This document shows, piece after piece, positions 14,682-23,908 of a stretch of 50,585 bases of DNA. The stretch's first letter is position 1. Each line of letters starts with the position of its first letter. The stretch comes from JAILLW01 sp045640525 (lineage in GTDB: Bacteria > Bacillota > Clostridia > Lachnospirales > Lachnospiraceae). Location: contig JAZUFE010000026.1 of assembly GCA_045640525.1 (NCBI GenBank), positions 1 through 50,585 on the forward strand, given 5' to 3'. The translations under genes and the position numbers were made by a program. The notes below the pieces were generated by a model, which had not been told where the DNA came from, ran no database searches, and saw nothing but the letters and a program-made list of their open reading frames with translations.

Positions 14682-16453
14682 ATATATTCCTTGCGGCTGT
14701 TTTGATAAATCGAATTATAGTATTCATCCTGTCCTTCATGAAGTGAAGCAACATAGGCATGAGTTGAAGAAGCGTCTGTGGAATCGGCCCTTATCAATAC
14801 AGCCAATCCTACATTGGAACAAACATCGGAAATACTCTCCAAATTGGTCAATATATCAAGAAAAGTCATTCCCGCATGTATTGTACATTTGCCGTCACGC
14901 AATCGGCTTAAGTGATGATCGTTCAATTCAACAACCATATCATCCATAACTTCTTCCAGCGGTTCGATCTGCTTGGCAGCTTCAATATCACGCTTGGTAA
15001 AAGAAAGCTTGGTATCATTAAGAATTCTATCCAATAAATCCCTGACAACTTCTATTTCTTTGATTGCCGGATCCGAAAACTCTATTCCGTCTTCAATCAG
15101 ATTTTTGGCACATATTGCAAGATTAAAAGCATGATCGCTCAGTCTTTCGAATTCCGTTGTAACCTTATAGTACTCATCAAGTATCTTAACATGGTAAGGT
15201 TCCGTCAAATGCGGAGAAAGTTGAACCATATATTCCCCTACGGCATCCGTCATTTCATCTATCAAATCCTCTTCTTCCTTAATTTTGGCAAAGGCATCTT
15301 CGTTAAATTCATTTAACATATCCAATGCTCTGTTAATGCCGGAAGTCGCAAGATTAAACATTTCCGTAAGAAGATCGTAACATGACCCCAATGCCAATGC
15401 CGGAGTCGCGAAGAAAACCGGGTTAAGAGCACTGAGTTTTTCTTTTGATTTGCTCTCTGCCGTTACATCGTCCTTGATTAGCTTCTTACTTAGTTTCTCA
15501 TAAACTCCTACCATAGGAAGAAGCAATGTGGCACATCCTAAGTTAAATATCGTATTGGTATTGGCAATAATACCTGAATTAACGGAAAGATTCCAAATAC
15601 TGTCCAAAGCACCGACTGCATGAAGTATATTTACAGCTATCAAAACAATAACCGTTTCACTTAGGTTAAAGAGAATATTGACTATACCTACACGCTTGGC
15701 ATCGGCTTTGGCACCGATTGAACACACGATAGCCGTTGTTACGCAGTCTCCCAAATATATACCTGTAATAACAGCATAGATTGCCTTGAAAGTAAGATCG
15801 CCCGATACCGAAAAGGCCTGTAAAATACCGATTGTTGCACTTGAACTTTGTAATGCGAAAGCAACTCCGGCACCTGTCAGATAACCTACCAGGTGATTAT
15901 TGCCAAGCCCGGTGAACAATGTCTGCATAAGAGGTGAATCCGTTAACGAACTTACGGCATTTGTCATGTTCATCAACCCTGAGAACAAAATACCAAATCC
16001 CATAGCAACAGTTCCGATAGTTTCGGAACGTTTAAATTTGCAGAACATAATCAGAATTATTCCGAAAATCAATGCCAACGGTGCTAATGTGGAAGGCTTA
16101 AAAAATTGGAGAAAAGAACTTCCGGAACCGTCAATATCCAAAAGTCTTATTATCTGTCCTGTTACCGTTGTACCGACATTGGCTCCGATAATAACTCCCA
16201 ATGACTGTCGCAGTGAAATTACCCCGGCAGCAACCAAACCCGAAGTAATAACAATGGTTGCGGTTGATGATTGAATAACCGCCGTAACAATAACTCCAAG
16301 TAAAAATGCCTTAACGGGATTATTTGTTACCTTCTCCATTATTACTTTTAATGTACCCGAAGCACTGGATTTAAGTCCACCGCTCATCATTCTCATTCCG
16401 TATAGGAACATTGCCAATCCGCCCAAAAGCGTAATTGTGCTAAAGATATACAT
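14663..16453 (-). CDS. Na+/phosphate symporter family protein with C-terminal PhoU-like domain
   Basis: About 596 residues. The first ~310 residues carry two inverted Na/Pi-cotransporter repeats, each with the QSS signature (AVIQSSTATIVIT and FALQSSSATIGIL), as in NptA/YjbB-type phosphate transporters. The last ~230 residues are helical and resemble PhoU (PHLTEPYHVKILDEYYKVTTE; ERLSDHAFNLA), a phosphate-signalling domain. The protein probably moves phosphate with sodium; direction is not predictable from sequence. The start may be ATG 16453 or GTG 16462; neither has a strong ribosome site. It follows the exonuclease gene by a few bases, so the two are probably co-transcribed. Confidence 0.85.
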   Translation of the reverse strand: MYIFSTITLLGGLAMFLYGMRMMSGGLKSSASGTLKVIMEKVTNNPVKAFLLGVIVTAVIQSSTATIVITSGLVAAGVISLRQSLGVIIGANVGTTVTGQIIRLLDIDGSGSSFLQFFKPSTLAPLALIFGIILIMFCKFKRSETIGTVAMGFGILFSGLMNMTNAVSSLTDSPLMQTLFTGLGNNHLVGYLTGAGVAFALQSSSATIGILQAFSVSGDLTFKAIYAVITGIYLGDCVTTAIVCSIGAKADAKRVGIVNILFNLSETVIVLIAVNILHAVGALDSIWNLSVNSGIIANTNTIFNLGCATLLLPMVGVYEKLSKKLIKDDVTAESKSKEKLSALNPVFFATPALALGSCYDLLTEMFNLATSGINRALDMLNEFNEDAFAKIKEEEDLIDEMTDAVGEYMVQLSPHLTEPYHVKILDEYYKVTTEFERLSDHAFNLAICAKNLIEDGIEFSDPAIKEIEVVRDLLDRILNDTKLSFTKRDIEAAKQIEPLEEVMDDMVVELNDHHLSRLRDGKCTIHAGMTFLDILTNLESISDVCSNVGLAVLIRADSTDASSTHAYVASLHEGQDEYYNSIYQNSRKEYMSRLGI

Positions 16454-16465
16454 ACTCTGCACCGA

Positions 16466-17422
16466 CTATTCTTTACTTTCCGTCTTTTTCTTTTTTTTGT
16501 TTTCCTGAACCTGCTGCCGTTTCTCGGCATATGATAAAGCTTTTTCTTCGTCCACGAATTTAGTTGTCTTAACTATATATACCGTTTCGGAATCTGTTTT
16601 CTTTACCCTGATTTTGCTTTTAATATAGCCGTGTTCGGGACATTCCGCAATGGCATAATAGTGTTTTCCGCCGTTTGGACTAAACCAACGCACCTTTTTT
16701 CGCATATTTTTATTACAAATATAGCATTTGGTCGAAATCACTTCCTTATCGGCCATGGCTTCCTGCTTGGTTCCGAATTCTCTGGAAATGTATTTTACAT
16801 AGTCTTGAAAAACGGCATGAATTTCTTCTTCCTTGGTCTGAGGAAGCATAAATGTATCATATGAATATCTTTCAAATACATTATCCGGTAATACTGCCAG
16901 TACTTTCGCTGTATAATATGCATCCGAAAACGCTCTGTGAAAAGGAATATCCTTGGAAATTCCAAGTTCATCCACCGCATATTCAAGATTTCGCTTTATC
17001 TTTCCGTCTTCATAAGCAATACTGTATAACTTTTGAATATCCAAATACTTCAAAGGTCCTTTTGATAACGGGTCCATTCCCCAAAAACGCATATTTCTTT
17101 GCATTTCGAATAAATCCAAAGTGCCCCATGTGCAGAATATATAGTCTTCACCGCAAAAATCAAGGAAATCGGACATTGCTTGCGTGAATATCTTTCCTCT
17201 TTGAAGGTCCTGCATATGCAAATGAATGATTTTTGATGTAATATGATGCATCTGATTATAAACCTGAGGTTTAACCAATTGATTAAATTCTCCGACCATC
17301 ATCTTATCTTCATTAACCTTAATTGCACCAAAATCAATTATTTCAAAGGGAATCTGACTGCATTCAGGTTCTTTCCCGGTATTTGATTGATTCCATTCCA
17401 AATCCAAAACTATATACTTCAT
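16466..17422 (-). CDS. DEDDh-type 3'-5' exonuclease domain protein
   Basis: 318 residues. YIVLDLEWNQ contains the first catalytic Asp-Glu pair (Exo I), and HRAFSDAYYT carries the His and final Asp of Exo III, giving a DnaQ-like DEDDh nuclease. After residue ~190 there is an added C-terminal part with a putative zinc knuckle (KCYICNKNMRKKVRWF ... ECPEHGY) and a basic end (ENKKKKKTESKE), perhaps for nucleic-acid binding. ATG 17422 is chosen because GGAG lies 6 bases upstream; a longer ORF has no ribosome site. The substrate (DNA or RNA) is unknown. Confidence 0.82.
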   Translation of the reverse strand: MKYIVLDLEWNQSNTGKEPECSQIPFEIIDFGAIKVNEDKMMVGEFNQLVKPQVYNQMHHITSKIIHLHMQDLQRGKIFTQAMSDFLDFCGEDYIFCTWGTLDLFEMQRNMRFWGMDPLSKGPLKYLDIQKLYSIAYEDGKIKRNLEYAVDELGISKDIPFHRAFSDAYYTAKVLAVLPDNVFERYSYDTFMLPQTKEEEIHAVFQDYVKYISREFGTKQEAMADKEVISTKCYICNKNMRKKVRWFSPNGGKHYYAIAECPEHGYIKSKIRVKKTDSETVYIVKTTKFVDEEKALSYAEKRQQVQENKKKKKTESKE

Positions 17423-17461
17423 GATTACTCCGGTTTTTGGGGCCATATCGACCCCGTATTA

Positions 17462-19762
17462 TCAAATATTTACAGTAAATGTCTTATCGCCTTCTACTGT
17501 GTATACCTCATCCGTAATATTGATGAATTTAACGGTACATTTCTCCTTGGTCTTAACATCAACGGTAATTTCATTACCTTTTCTTGATGCTTTGACACTC
17601 AGTTTAATATTCTTATCCATTCCGTAAACAACAGATTCAGCAACAGCACCGTCCCCAAGTTCGTAAATGCGAATTTCGGCATCTTTTTCATAATCATAAT
17701 CCGGTCTGTCATCTCTTGATCCTAAAATAACAATGGAATTGGGCTTAACCATTAACGGTATACTCAAATAGCCATGCTTTTCATTAACAAATCTGCCACC
17801 CTCGTATTTTTCGTTAGTAAAGAAATTAGTCCATGTTCCTTCGGGAAGATAGTATTCAGCCATTCCCTCATCGTTAAATATCGGAGCGACCAAAAGATTA
17901 TCACCGAACATATACTGTTTATCAAGATAATTACATATTCTGTCGTTTGTATATTCCAATACCATTGAACGCATGGTAGGAATACCTGTCTTGGATGTTT
18001 CAACAGCTGTTTTAAATATATACGGCATAAGCGATGCTTTAAGGCGGGTGAAGAATCTTACCACATCAACAGCTTCATCGTCATAAACCCAGGGAACTCT
18101 GTAAGAAGAGCTTCCGTGAAGTCTTGAATGTGAAGATAAAAGTCCGAAAGCTACCCAACGCTTATATACATCTGCTGTAGATGTATTTTCGAAACCGCCT
18201 ATATCATGTGCCCAATATCCAAAACCTGACATCATCAAAGAAAGACCGCCTCTTAGACTTTCTTCCATTGATTCATAATCCGACCAACAGTCTCCGCCCC
18301 AGTGTACAGGGAATTTCTGACCGCCGACCGTAGCGGATCTGGCGAACAATACGGCTTCACCCTTACCGCGTTTTCTTTCCAACAGTTCATATACACACTT
18401 ATTATAAAGATATGTGTACAGATTATGCATCTTCATCGGATCAGATCCGTCAAAGTACGAAACATCTTTGGTAGGTATTCTTTCACCGAAATCCGTTTTG
18501 AAACAGTCAACTCCCATATCCATCAAGATTTCAAGCTTACTTTGGAACCACTTGCATGCTTCGGGATTGGTAAAGTCAACTATTGCCATACCGGGTTGCC
18601 ACATATCCCATTGCCAAACCTGGCCGTTGGTACGTTTAATGAAATAACCGTTTTGCATACCTTCGTCGAACAAAACAGATTCCTGTCCGATATAAGGATT
18701 AATCCAAACACAAATATTCAAGCCTTTGGCTTTGATTCTTTTTAGCATACCCTCCGGATCCGGGAATACTCTGTCATCCCATATAAAGTTTGACCAATGG
18801 AATTCCTTCATCCAGTAACAATCAAAATGGAATGTTCTTAACGGAATTCCTCTGTCGAGCATTCCGTCAACGAAACTCATAACTGTCTTTTCATCGTAAT
18901 TTGTTGTAAATGAAGTAGATAACCATAAACCGAACGTCCAGGGTGCCGGAAGTGAAGGCTTACCTGTCAAATCCGTATATCTTTCCAGTACCTCTTTCAT
19001 GGTAGGTCCGTTGATTATGAAATAATCAAGATATCCACCCTTTACCGAGAACTGGGTACGTGTAACCATCTCGTTTGCCACTTCGAATTCAACATTTTCG
19101 GGATGATTTACCAAAACACCATAGCCTTTGTTTGTAATAAAGAAAGGTATATTTTTGTACGACTGTTCAGTAGATGTACCGCCGTCTGCATTCCAAATAC
19201 TTACACTTTGACCGTTTTTGATAAAGGGAGTAAATCTCTCTCCCATTCCGTATACCTGCTCACCGACTCCTAAAGATAACATCTGACGCATGTAGGTTTC
19301 GTCATTGTCACCGTCATCATAAGCAAGTCCTTTCCAATTCGTTTTCATTATGGCAAGGTCACGTCCCGTAGATCTGGTAATCATTTCATTGCCACGATAG
19401 AATGTCATTGAAAACTGCTTCTTGTTAATAACAACTTTCATTGAACCGGATGTCACGGTGAGCTCTTCTTCACCATCCTCGGTAATAAGTTCAAGCTCGT
19501 CTTTCAATTCAAGATCAAATCCCGGAACATCCAAAACAGCTCCCTTATGATGGAAAGTTCTTATTCTTAAAATATCTTTTGCAGGTGAAGTAATCTGCAT
19601 GGTCAGGTTGATGTTTCCCAAAACATCTCCCCTTGTTACCACATGATAAGTCGGGACACACATAGTCACGCAACTCTTATCAATATTGGTAAAATAAACT
19701 TCCTGAGGTGCGAAACAACCGCATCCTTCCTTTTGCAACCAACAACCGTTACTGAATTTCAT
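17462..19762 (-). CDS. yicI: GH31 alpha-xylosidase (YicI-like)
   Basis: 766 residues, no signal peptide, the length expected for YicI-type alpha-xylosidases. The nucleophile is D424 in KTDFGERIP, the exact motif of E. coli YicI. The acid/base is D491 in HWGGDCWSDYESM. The N-terminal beta-sandwich and catalytic barrel are complete, with FSNGCWLQKEG at the start typical of the subgroup. It would remove alpha-1,6-xylose from xyloglucan oligosaccharides in the cytoplasm, fitting a plant-polysaccharide user. GGGAGG is 7 bases before the ATG at 19762. It lies 33 bases behind the antiporter gene. Confidence 0.87.
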   Translation of the reverse strand: MKFSNGCWLQKEGCGCFAPQEVYFTNIDKSCVTMCVPTYHVVTRGDVLGNINLTMQITSPAKDILRIRTFHHKGAVLDVPGFDLELKDELELITEDGEEELTVTSGSMKVVINKKQFSMTFYRGNEMITRSTGRDLAIMKTNWKGLAYDDGDNDETYMRQMLSLGVGEQVYGMGERFTPFIKNGQSVSIWNADGGTSTEQSYKNIPFFITNKGYGVLVNHPENVEFEVANEMVTRTQFSVKGGYLDYFIINGPTMKEVLERYTDLTGKPSLPAPWTFGLWLSTSFTTNYDEKTVMSFVDGMLDRGIPLRTFHFDCYWMKEFHWSNFIWDDRVFPDPEGMLKRIKAKGLNICVWINPYIGQESVLFDEGMQNGYFIKRTNGQVWQWDMWQPGMAIVDFTNPEACKWFQSKLEILMDMGVDCFKTDFGERIPTKDVSYFDGSDPMKMHNLYTYLYNKCVYELLERKRGKGEAVLFARSATVGGQKFPVHWGGDCWSDYESMEESLRGGLSLMMSGFGYWAHDIGGFENTSTADVYKRWVAFGLLSSHSRLHGSSSYRVPWVYDDEAVDVVRFFTRLKASLMPYIFKTAVETSKTGIPTMRSMVLEYTNDRICNYLDKQYMFGDNLLVAPIFNDEGMAEYYLPEGTWTNFFTNEKYEGGRFVNEKHGYLSIPLMVKPNSIVILGSRDDRPDYDYEKDAEIRIYELGDGAVAESVVYGMDKNIKLSVKASRKGNEITVDVKTKEKCTVKFINITDEVYTVEGDKTFTVNI

Positions 19763-19795
19763 CCTTTTTCCTCCCAAATGTTTTATCCCCAATTA

Positions 19796-20977
19796 TTATT
19801 CTGTTTGTACTTTATCCTTTGAGTACAACAGTTTCAAAATAATCGGTGTTGTTATACTAGATACAATAATAAGCAGAATAACACATGCAAAATAGCTGGA
19901 GTCAAGCAATCCTACCGATAACCCTTTTTGTGAGACAATCAAGGCTACCTCTCCCCTGGTCATCATACCTACACCAACCTTCAGTGCATCATTATTATTG
20001 TATTTGAAACACTTAGCCATTAATCCGCATCCGATAATCTTAGCCAACAATCCCACAAGTACGAATCCTATTGAAAACCAAATCAAATTTGAAGACATTG
20101 ATTCAAAATTGGTCTTCAAACCGATACTTGCAAAGAAAATCGGACCGAACAACATATATGAATTGATATCAACTTTTCTTTCGATATAGCTTGAGTCATC
20201 TATCGAACAAAGTATAATACCCGCTACATAAGCACCTGTAATATCAGCAATACCAAAGTATCTTTCCGCAATAAACGAAAATGCGAAACAATACGCCAAT
20301 CCCGCTATCGGTATTCTTCTTGTATGCGGATATTTTGCATCTACCCATTTGAATATCTTGTAAGAAACAATACCTACAATAATTGCAAAAACAAAGAACA
20401 ATACTGTACTTATTACAACTCTGAGCGGTTGTTCATCGGGATTCTTAAATCCGATTACAAACGTAAGAATAATAATTCCTATTACATCGTCTATTATAGC
20501 CGCACTCAGTATCAGTGTACCCACTTTTGTACTGATTTTACCCATTTCTTTAAGCGTTTGTGCCGTAATACTAACCGAAGTGGCAGTCAATATAACTCCG
20601 ACGAAAACCGCTTTATAGAATCCCAAAGATCCCCAGGGACTGCTGCCGTAGAATCCCACATAGAGTAGTGCTCCGCTGATTAACGGAATAAAAACTCCGC
20701 AAATCGCAACCAATGTAGCCTGAGGACCGGTTTTGATAAGTTGCTTTAAGTCCGTTCCAAGACCTGCCGAGAACATCAGTAAAATTACTCCGATTTCCGA
20801 CATATAGGATATGAAATCGTTTTGTGTTACTATTCCCAAAACACTCGGACCGATAAGAACTCCGGCCAGAATTTCTCCGACAACCTGCGGCGCTTTAAGT
20901 TTACGCGCCAAAAGCCCAAGGAACTTGGCAGCAATAACTATTATTGCCAACTCCCTCAGTATTTCATAGCTTTCCAT
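19796..20977 (-). CDS. CPA2-type cation:proton antiporter
   Basis: 393 residues with about 12-13 membrane helices. LLARKLKAPQVVGEILAGVL and GPSVLGIV at the N-terminus and the SAAIIDDVIGIIILTF segment with paired aspartates (the ion-binding DD) are the signatures of the NapA/KefB/GerN antiporter superfamily. MMTRGEVALIVSQKG near the C-terminus is also conserved. No TrkA-N regulatory domain follows. It exchanges Na+ or K+ for protons. It is flanked by a Cys-rich protein gene 21 bases upstream and the GH31 gene downstream, all on the same strand. Confidence 0.85.
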   Translation of the reverse strand: MESYEILRELAIIVIAAKFLGLLARKLKAPQVVGEILAGVLIGPSVLGIVTQNDFISYMSEIGVILLMFSAGLGTDLKQLIKTGPQATLVAICGVFIPLISGALLYVGFYGSSPWGSLGFYKAVFVGVILTATSVSITAQTLKEMGKISTKVGTLILSAAIIDDVIGIIILTFVIGFKNPDEQPLRVVISTVLFFVFAIIVGIVSYKIFKWVDAKYPHTRRIPIAGLAYCFAFSFIAERYFGIADITGAYVAGIILCSIDDSSYIERKVDINSYMLFGPIFFASIGLKTNFESMSSNLIWFSIGFVLVGLLAKIIGCGLMAKCFKYNNNDALKVGVGMMTRGEVALIVSQKGLSVGLLDSSYFACVILLIIVSSITTPIILKLLYSKDKVQTE

Positions 20978-20998
20978 TTTTCATAATCTCCTCGTAAT

Positions 20999-21295
20999 TT
21001 ATGTATTCGGACCCAAACCTTCTTCTTCGGCCCTCAATTTACATCCGTTCTTATATGAACCGATTTCGCATACTTCCGGTTCATCATTATCAATACAAAA
21101 TTCGCAAGCCGGACATGGTTTCAATTCACCGCCGAAATCACGCGGTTCACCCTCGTTTTTTGAATTATGTTTGCAGGTTTTACACCAACATAATTCACAT
21201 TCAAGAAACTGATCCATCTCCGAAAGAGGTAAATCAGCCATCAGCATGTCAAAAAAATCCAATTGTCCTTCTATTTGCTTACTCTTTTTAGCCAT
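20999..21295 (-). CDS. Small cysteine-rich protein of unknown function
   Basis: 98 residues, with ten cysteines in the middle arranged as CELCWCKTC, CPACEFC and single Cys residues further on, which suggests one or two zinc or iron sites. The N-terminus is basic (AKKSKQ) and no membrane segment is seen. I do not recognise a named family. It sits only 31 bases downstream of the gyrA terminator, leaving almost no room for a promoter. It may be expressed by read-through from the gyrA operon or from a promoter inside gyrA. Confidence 0.65.
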   Translation of the reverse strand: MAKKSKQIEGQLDFFDMLMADLPLSEMDQFLECELCWCKTCKHNSKNEGEPRDFGGELKPCPACEFCIDNDEPEVCEIGSYKNGCKLRAEEEGLGPNT

Positions 21296-21326
21296 AGTTG
21301 TACCCCGGATTTGCTTTGTTTATTAA

Positions 21327-21347
21327 ACCCCCACCTTAGGTGGGGGT
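21327..21347 (-). terminator. Terminator downstream of gyrA
   Basis: ACCCCCACC and GGTGGGGGT form a perfect 9-bp stem with a 3-base loop, followed on the minus strand by a short AT-rich stretch (TTTAATAAAC). The U-tract is short, so termination may be partial, which would allow the downstream genes to be read from the gyr operon. Confidence 0.65.
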
Positions 21348-21365
21348 CTGTATTTTCCTCAAATC

Positions 21366-23876
21366 TTAATTATCTGATTCCTCTACGAGTTCATCTTCAA
21401 GATCTTCTTCGGAAATTTCTTCATTGCCTTGAGTAACCTTATCTCTTACCTTGGCTATCTTGGCAACCGTAACACCCTTATCAAGATTAATAAGTTTAAC
21501 TCCCGATGTTGATCTTCCGATTACGGAAACATCAGACATTGGTATCTGTATCAGTATTCCGGCATTGGTAATCATCATAATTTCATGATCATCGTTAACT
21601 GCTTTAACTCCGACAACATAACCTGTCTTTTCTGTTATCTTGTAACACTTAACACCCTTACCGCCTCTGTTCTGGTTATGGAATTCTTCAAGTGAAGTAC
21701 GTTTACCCATACCCTTTTCGGAAACAATTAAGAGTGAATCACCCTGATGATCAAGCTGCATACCTACAATTTCATCTTCATCTGCCAGATTCATACCTCT
21801 GACACCCATAGAGCTTCTTCCCGTGTTACGCACGTCGGTTTCATTAAATCTGATACACTGTCCGTACTTTGTTACAAGGAAAATTTCCGTATCTTTATCG
21901 GTAATTTTAACTTCTATAAGTTCATCATCGTCACGAAGATTGATAGCAATCAATCCATTCTTACGAATGGTCGAATACTCGGTTACCTTGGTCTTCTTAA
22001 TCGTACCCTTCTTGGTAACCATGAACAGATTCTTCTCTTCTTCATATTCTTTAACCGGAATTAATGCCGATATCTTTTCTCCCGGATTAAGCTGAAGAAG
22101 ATTGATTATAGCAACACCTCTTGATGTTCTGCTGCCTTCGGGAATTTCAAATGCCTTCATTCGATATACTCTTCCCATGTTGGTAAAGAACATAATATAG
22201 TGATGTGTCGTTGTCATCAAAAGGTCTTCGATGTAATCTTCATCTATCGTATTCATACCCTTGATACCTTTTCCGCCTCTGTGCTGAGACTTGAAGTTAT
22301 CAATAGTCATACGCTTGATATATCCAAGACTTGACATTGCGATGATGGTATTTTCATTGGGAATCATATCTTCATCGGTTATGTCATACTCGTCATGACC
22401 TATCTTGGAACGTCTGTCATCTCCGTATTTATCTGCCGTTATCTGCATTTCTGACTTGATTACTCCAAGCAAAAGCTTCTCATCAGCCAAAATTGCCTTT
22501 AACTCTGCTATTCTCTTGATTAATTCCTCATGCTCATTTTCAAGTTTGGCTCTTTCCAAACCTGTCAATGCACGAAGTCTCATATCAACGATATTCTGAG
22601 CCTGAACCTCTGTAAGGTTGAATCTGCTCATTAACGATTCTTTGGCAGATTGTGTATCCTGAGAACTTCTGATAATACTGATTACTTCATCGATATTATC
22701 CAAAGCTATCAATAAGCCCTGCAAAATATGATCTCTTTCTTCTGCCTTGTTAAGATCATATTTGGTTCTTCTTGTTACTACCTCTTCCTGATGTTTGAGA
22801 TATTCGCCAAGCATCTGAAGAAGAGACATTACTTTCGGTTCGTTGTTAACCAAAGCCAACATGATAACACCGAAAGAATCCTGTAACTGTGTATGTTTAT
22901 ATAACTGATTAAGAATTATATTGGCATTTACATCTCTTCTTAATTCGATAACAATACGCATACCTTCTCTGTTGGATTCATCACGAAGGTCTGTAATACC
23001 GTCAATCTTTTTAAGTTTAACCAATTCAGCTATCTTCAATATAAGATTAGCTTTATTAACCATGTAAGGAAGTTCGGTTACGATAATTCTGTTCTTACCG
23101 TTGGCCATAGTCTCAATATCGGTTACGGCACGAACAACAACCTTTCCTCTACCGGTTCTGTATGCTTCTTCACAACCTTTGGTTCCTAAAATCACACCGC
23201 CCGTAGGAAAATCGGGTGCTTTAACAATATCAAGAATCTCTTCTATTTCGGTTTCTCTGTTTTCTTCGATTTTGTTATTGATTATCTTAACCAAAGCATT
23301 GGTTACTTCACGAAGATTGTGTGGCGGTATATTGGTAGCCATACCTACGGCAATACCTGTTGTACCGTTAACCAAAAGGTTAGGATATCGGCTCGGCAAA
23401 ACAACGGGCTCTTTTTCCGTCTCATCAAAGTTTGGAACAAAGTCAACCGTATCTTTATTGATATCGGCCAGCAGTTCCATTGAAATCTTGGATAATCTTG
23501 CTTCGGTATAACGCATTGCTGCTGCACCGTCTCCGTCTACCGAACCAAAGTTTCCGTGTCCGTCTACCAAAGTATATCTAAAGCTCCACGGCTGAGCCAT
23601 ATTAACCAAAGCTCCGTAAATAGAACTGTCTCCGTGAGGATGGTATTTACCCATTGTATCACCGACAATACGTGCGGACTTACGATGCGGCTTGTCAGGT
23701 CCGTTATTCAGTTCAATCATTGAATAAAGAACTCTTCTTTGAACAGGTTTCAAACCATCTCGAACATCCGGTAATGCACGGGATGCGATTACACTCATCG
23801 CATAATCGATGTATGAAGTTTCCATGGTTTTTTGAAGGTCAACTTCATGAACTTTGTCGAAAATTGTGTCTTCCAT
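21366..23876 (-). CDS. gyrA: DNA gyrase subunit A
   Basis: 836 residues, complete. The catalytic tyrosine is Y123 in AAMRYTEARL, the DNA-breaking residue of type II topoisomerases. The GyrA-box of the C-terminal pinwheel is visible as QHRGGKG, with further RGGKG blades. The acidic tail (EEISEEDLEDELVEE) is normal. The quinolone pocket reads HPHGDSSIYGALV: S84 (E. coli Ser83) is kept, but E. coli Asp87 is Gly88. It is 32 bases behind gyrB and is the last gene of the leftward dnaA-side block; gyrase supports negative supercoiling near the origin. Confidence 0.97.
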   Translation of the reverse strand: MEDTIFDKVHEVDLQKTMETSYIDYAMSVIASRALPDVRDGLKPVQRRVLYSMIELNNGPDKPHRKSARIVGDTMGKYHPHGDSSIYGALVNMAQPWSFRYTLVDGHGNFGSVDGDGAAAMRYTEARLSKISMELLADINKDTVDFVPNFDETEKEPVVLPSRYPNLLVNGTTGIAVGMATNIPPHNLREVTNALVKIINNKIEENRETEIEEILDIVKAPDFPTGGVILGTKGCEEAYRTGRGKVVVRAVTDIETMANGKNRIIVTELPYMVNKANLILKIAELVKLKKIDGITDLRDESNREGMRIVIELRRDVNANIILNQLYKHTQLQDSFGVIMLALVNNEPKVMSLLQMLGEYLKHQEEVVTRRTKYDLNKAEERDHILQGLLIALDNIDEVISIIRSSQDTQSAKESLMSRFNLTEVQAQNIVDMRLRALTGLERAKLENEHEELIKRIAELKAILADEKLLLGVIKSEMQITADKYGDDRRSKIGHDEYDITDEDMIPNENTIIAMSSLGYIKRMTIDNFKSQHRGGKGIKGMNTIDEDYIEDLLMTTTHHYIMFFTNMGRVYRMKAFEIPEGSRTSRGVAIINLLQLNPGEKISALIPVKEYEEEKNLFMVTKKGTIKKTKVTEYSTIRKNGLIAINLRDDDELIEVKITDKDTEIFLVTKYGQCIRFNETDVRNTGRSSMGVRGMNLADEDEIVGMQLDHQGDSLLIVSEKGMGKRTSLEEFHNQNRGGKGVKCYKITEKTGYVVGVKAVNDDHEIMMITNAGILIQIPMSDVSVIGRSTSGVKLINLDKGVTVAKIAKVRDKVTQGNEEISEEDLEDELVEESDN

Positions 23877-23908
23877 TTATATTCTCCATTTTCGTCGGAA
23901 CAAAGATA

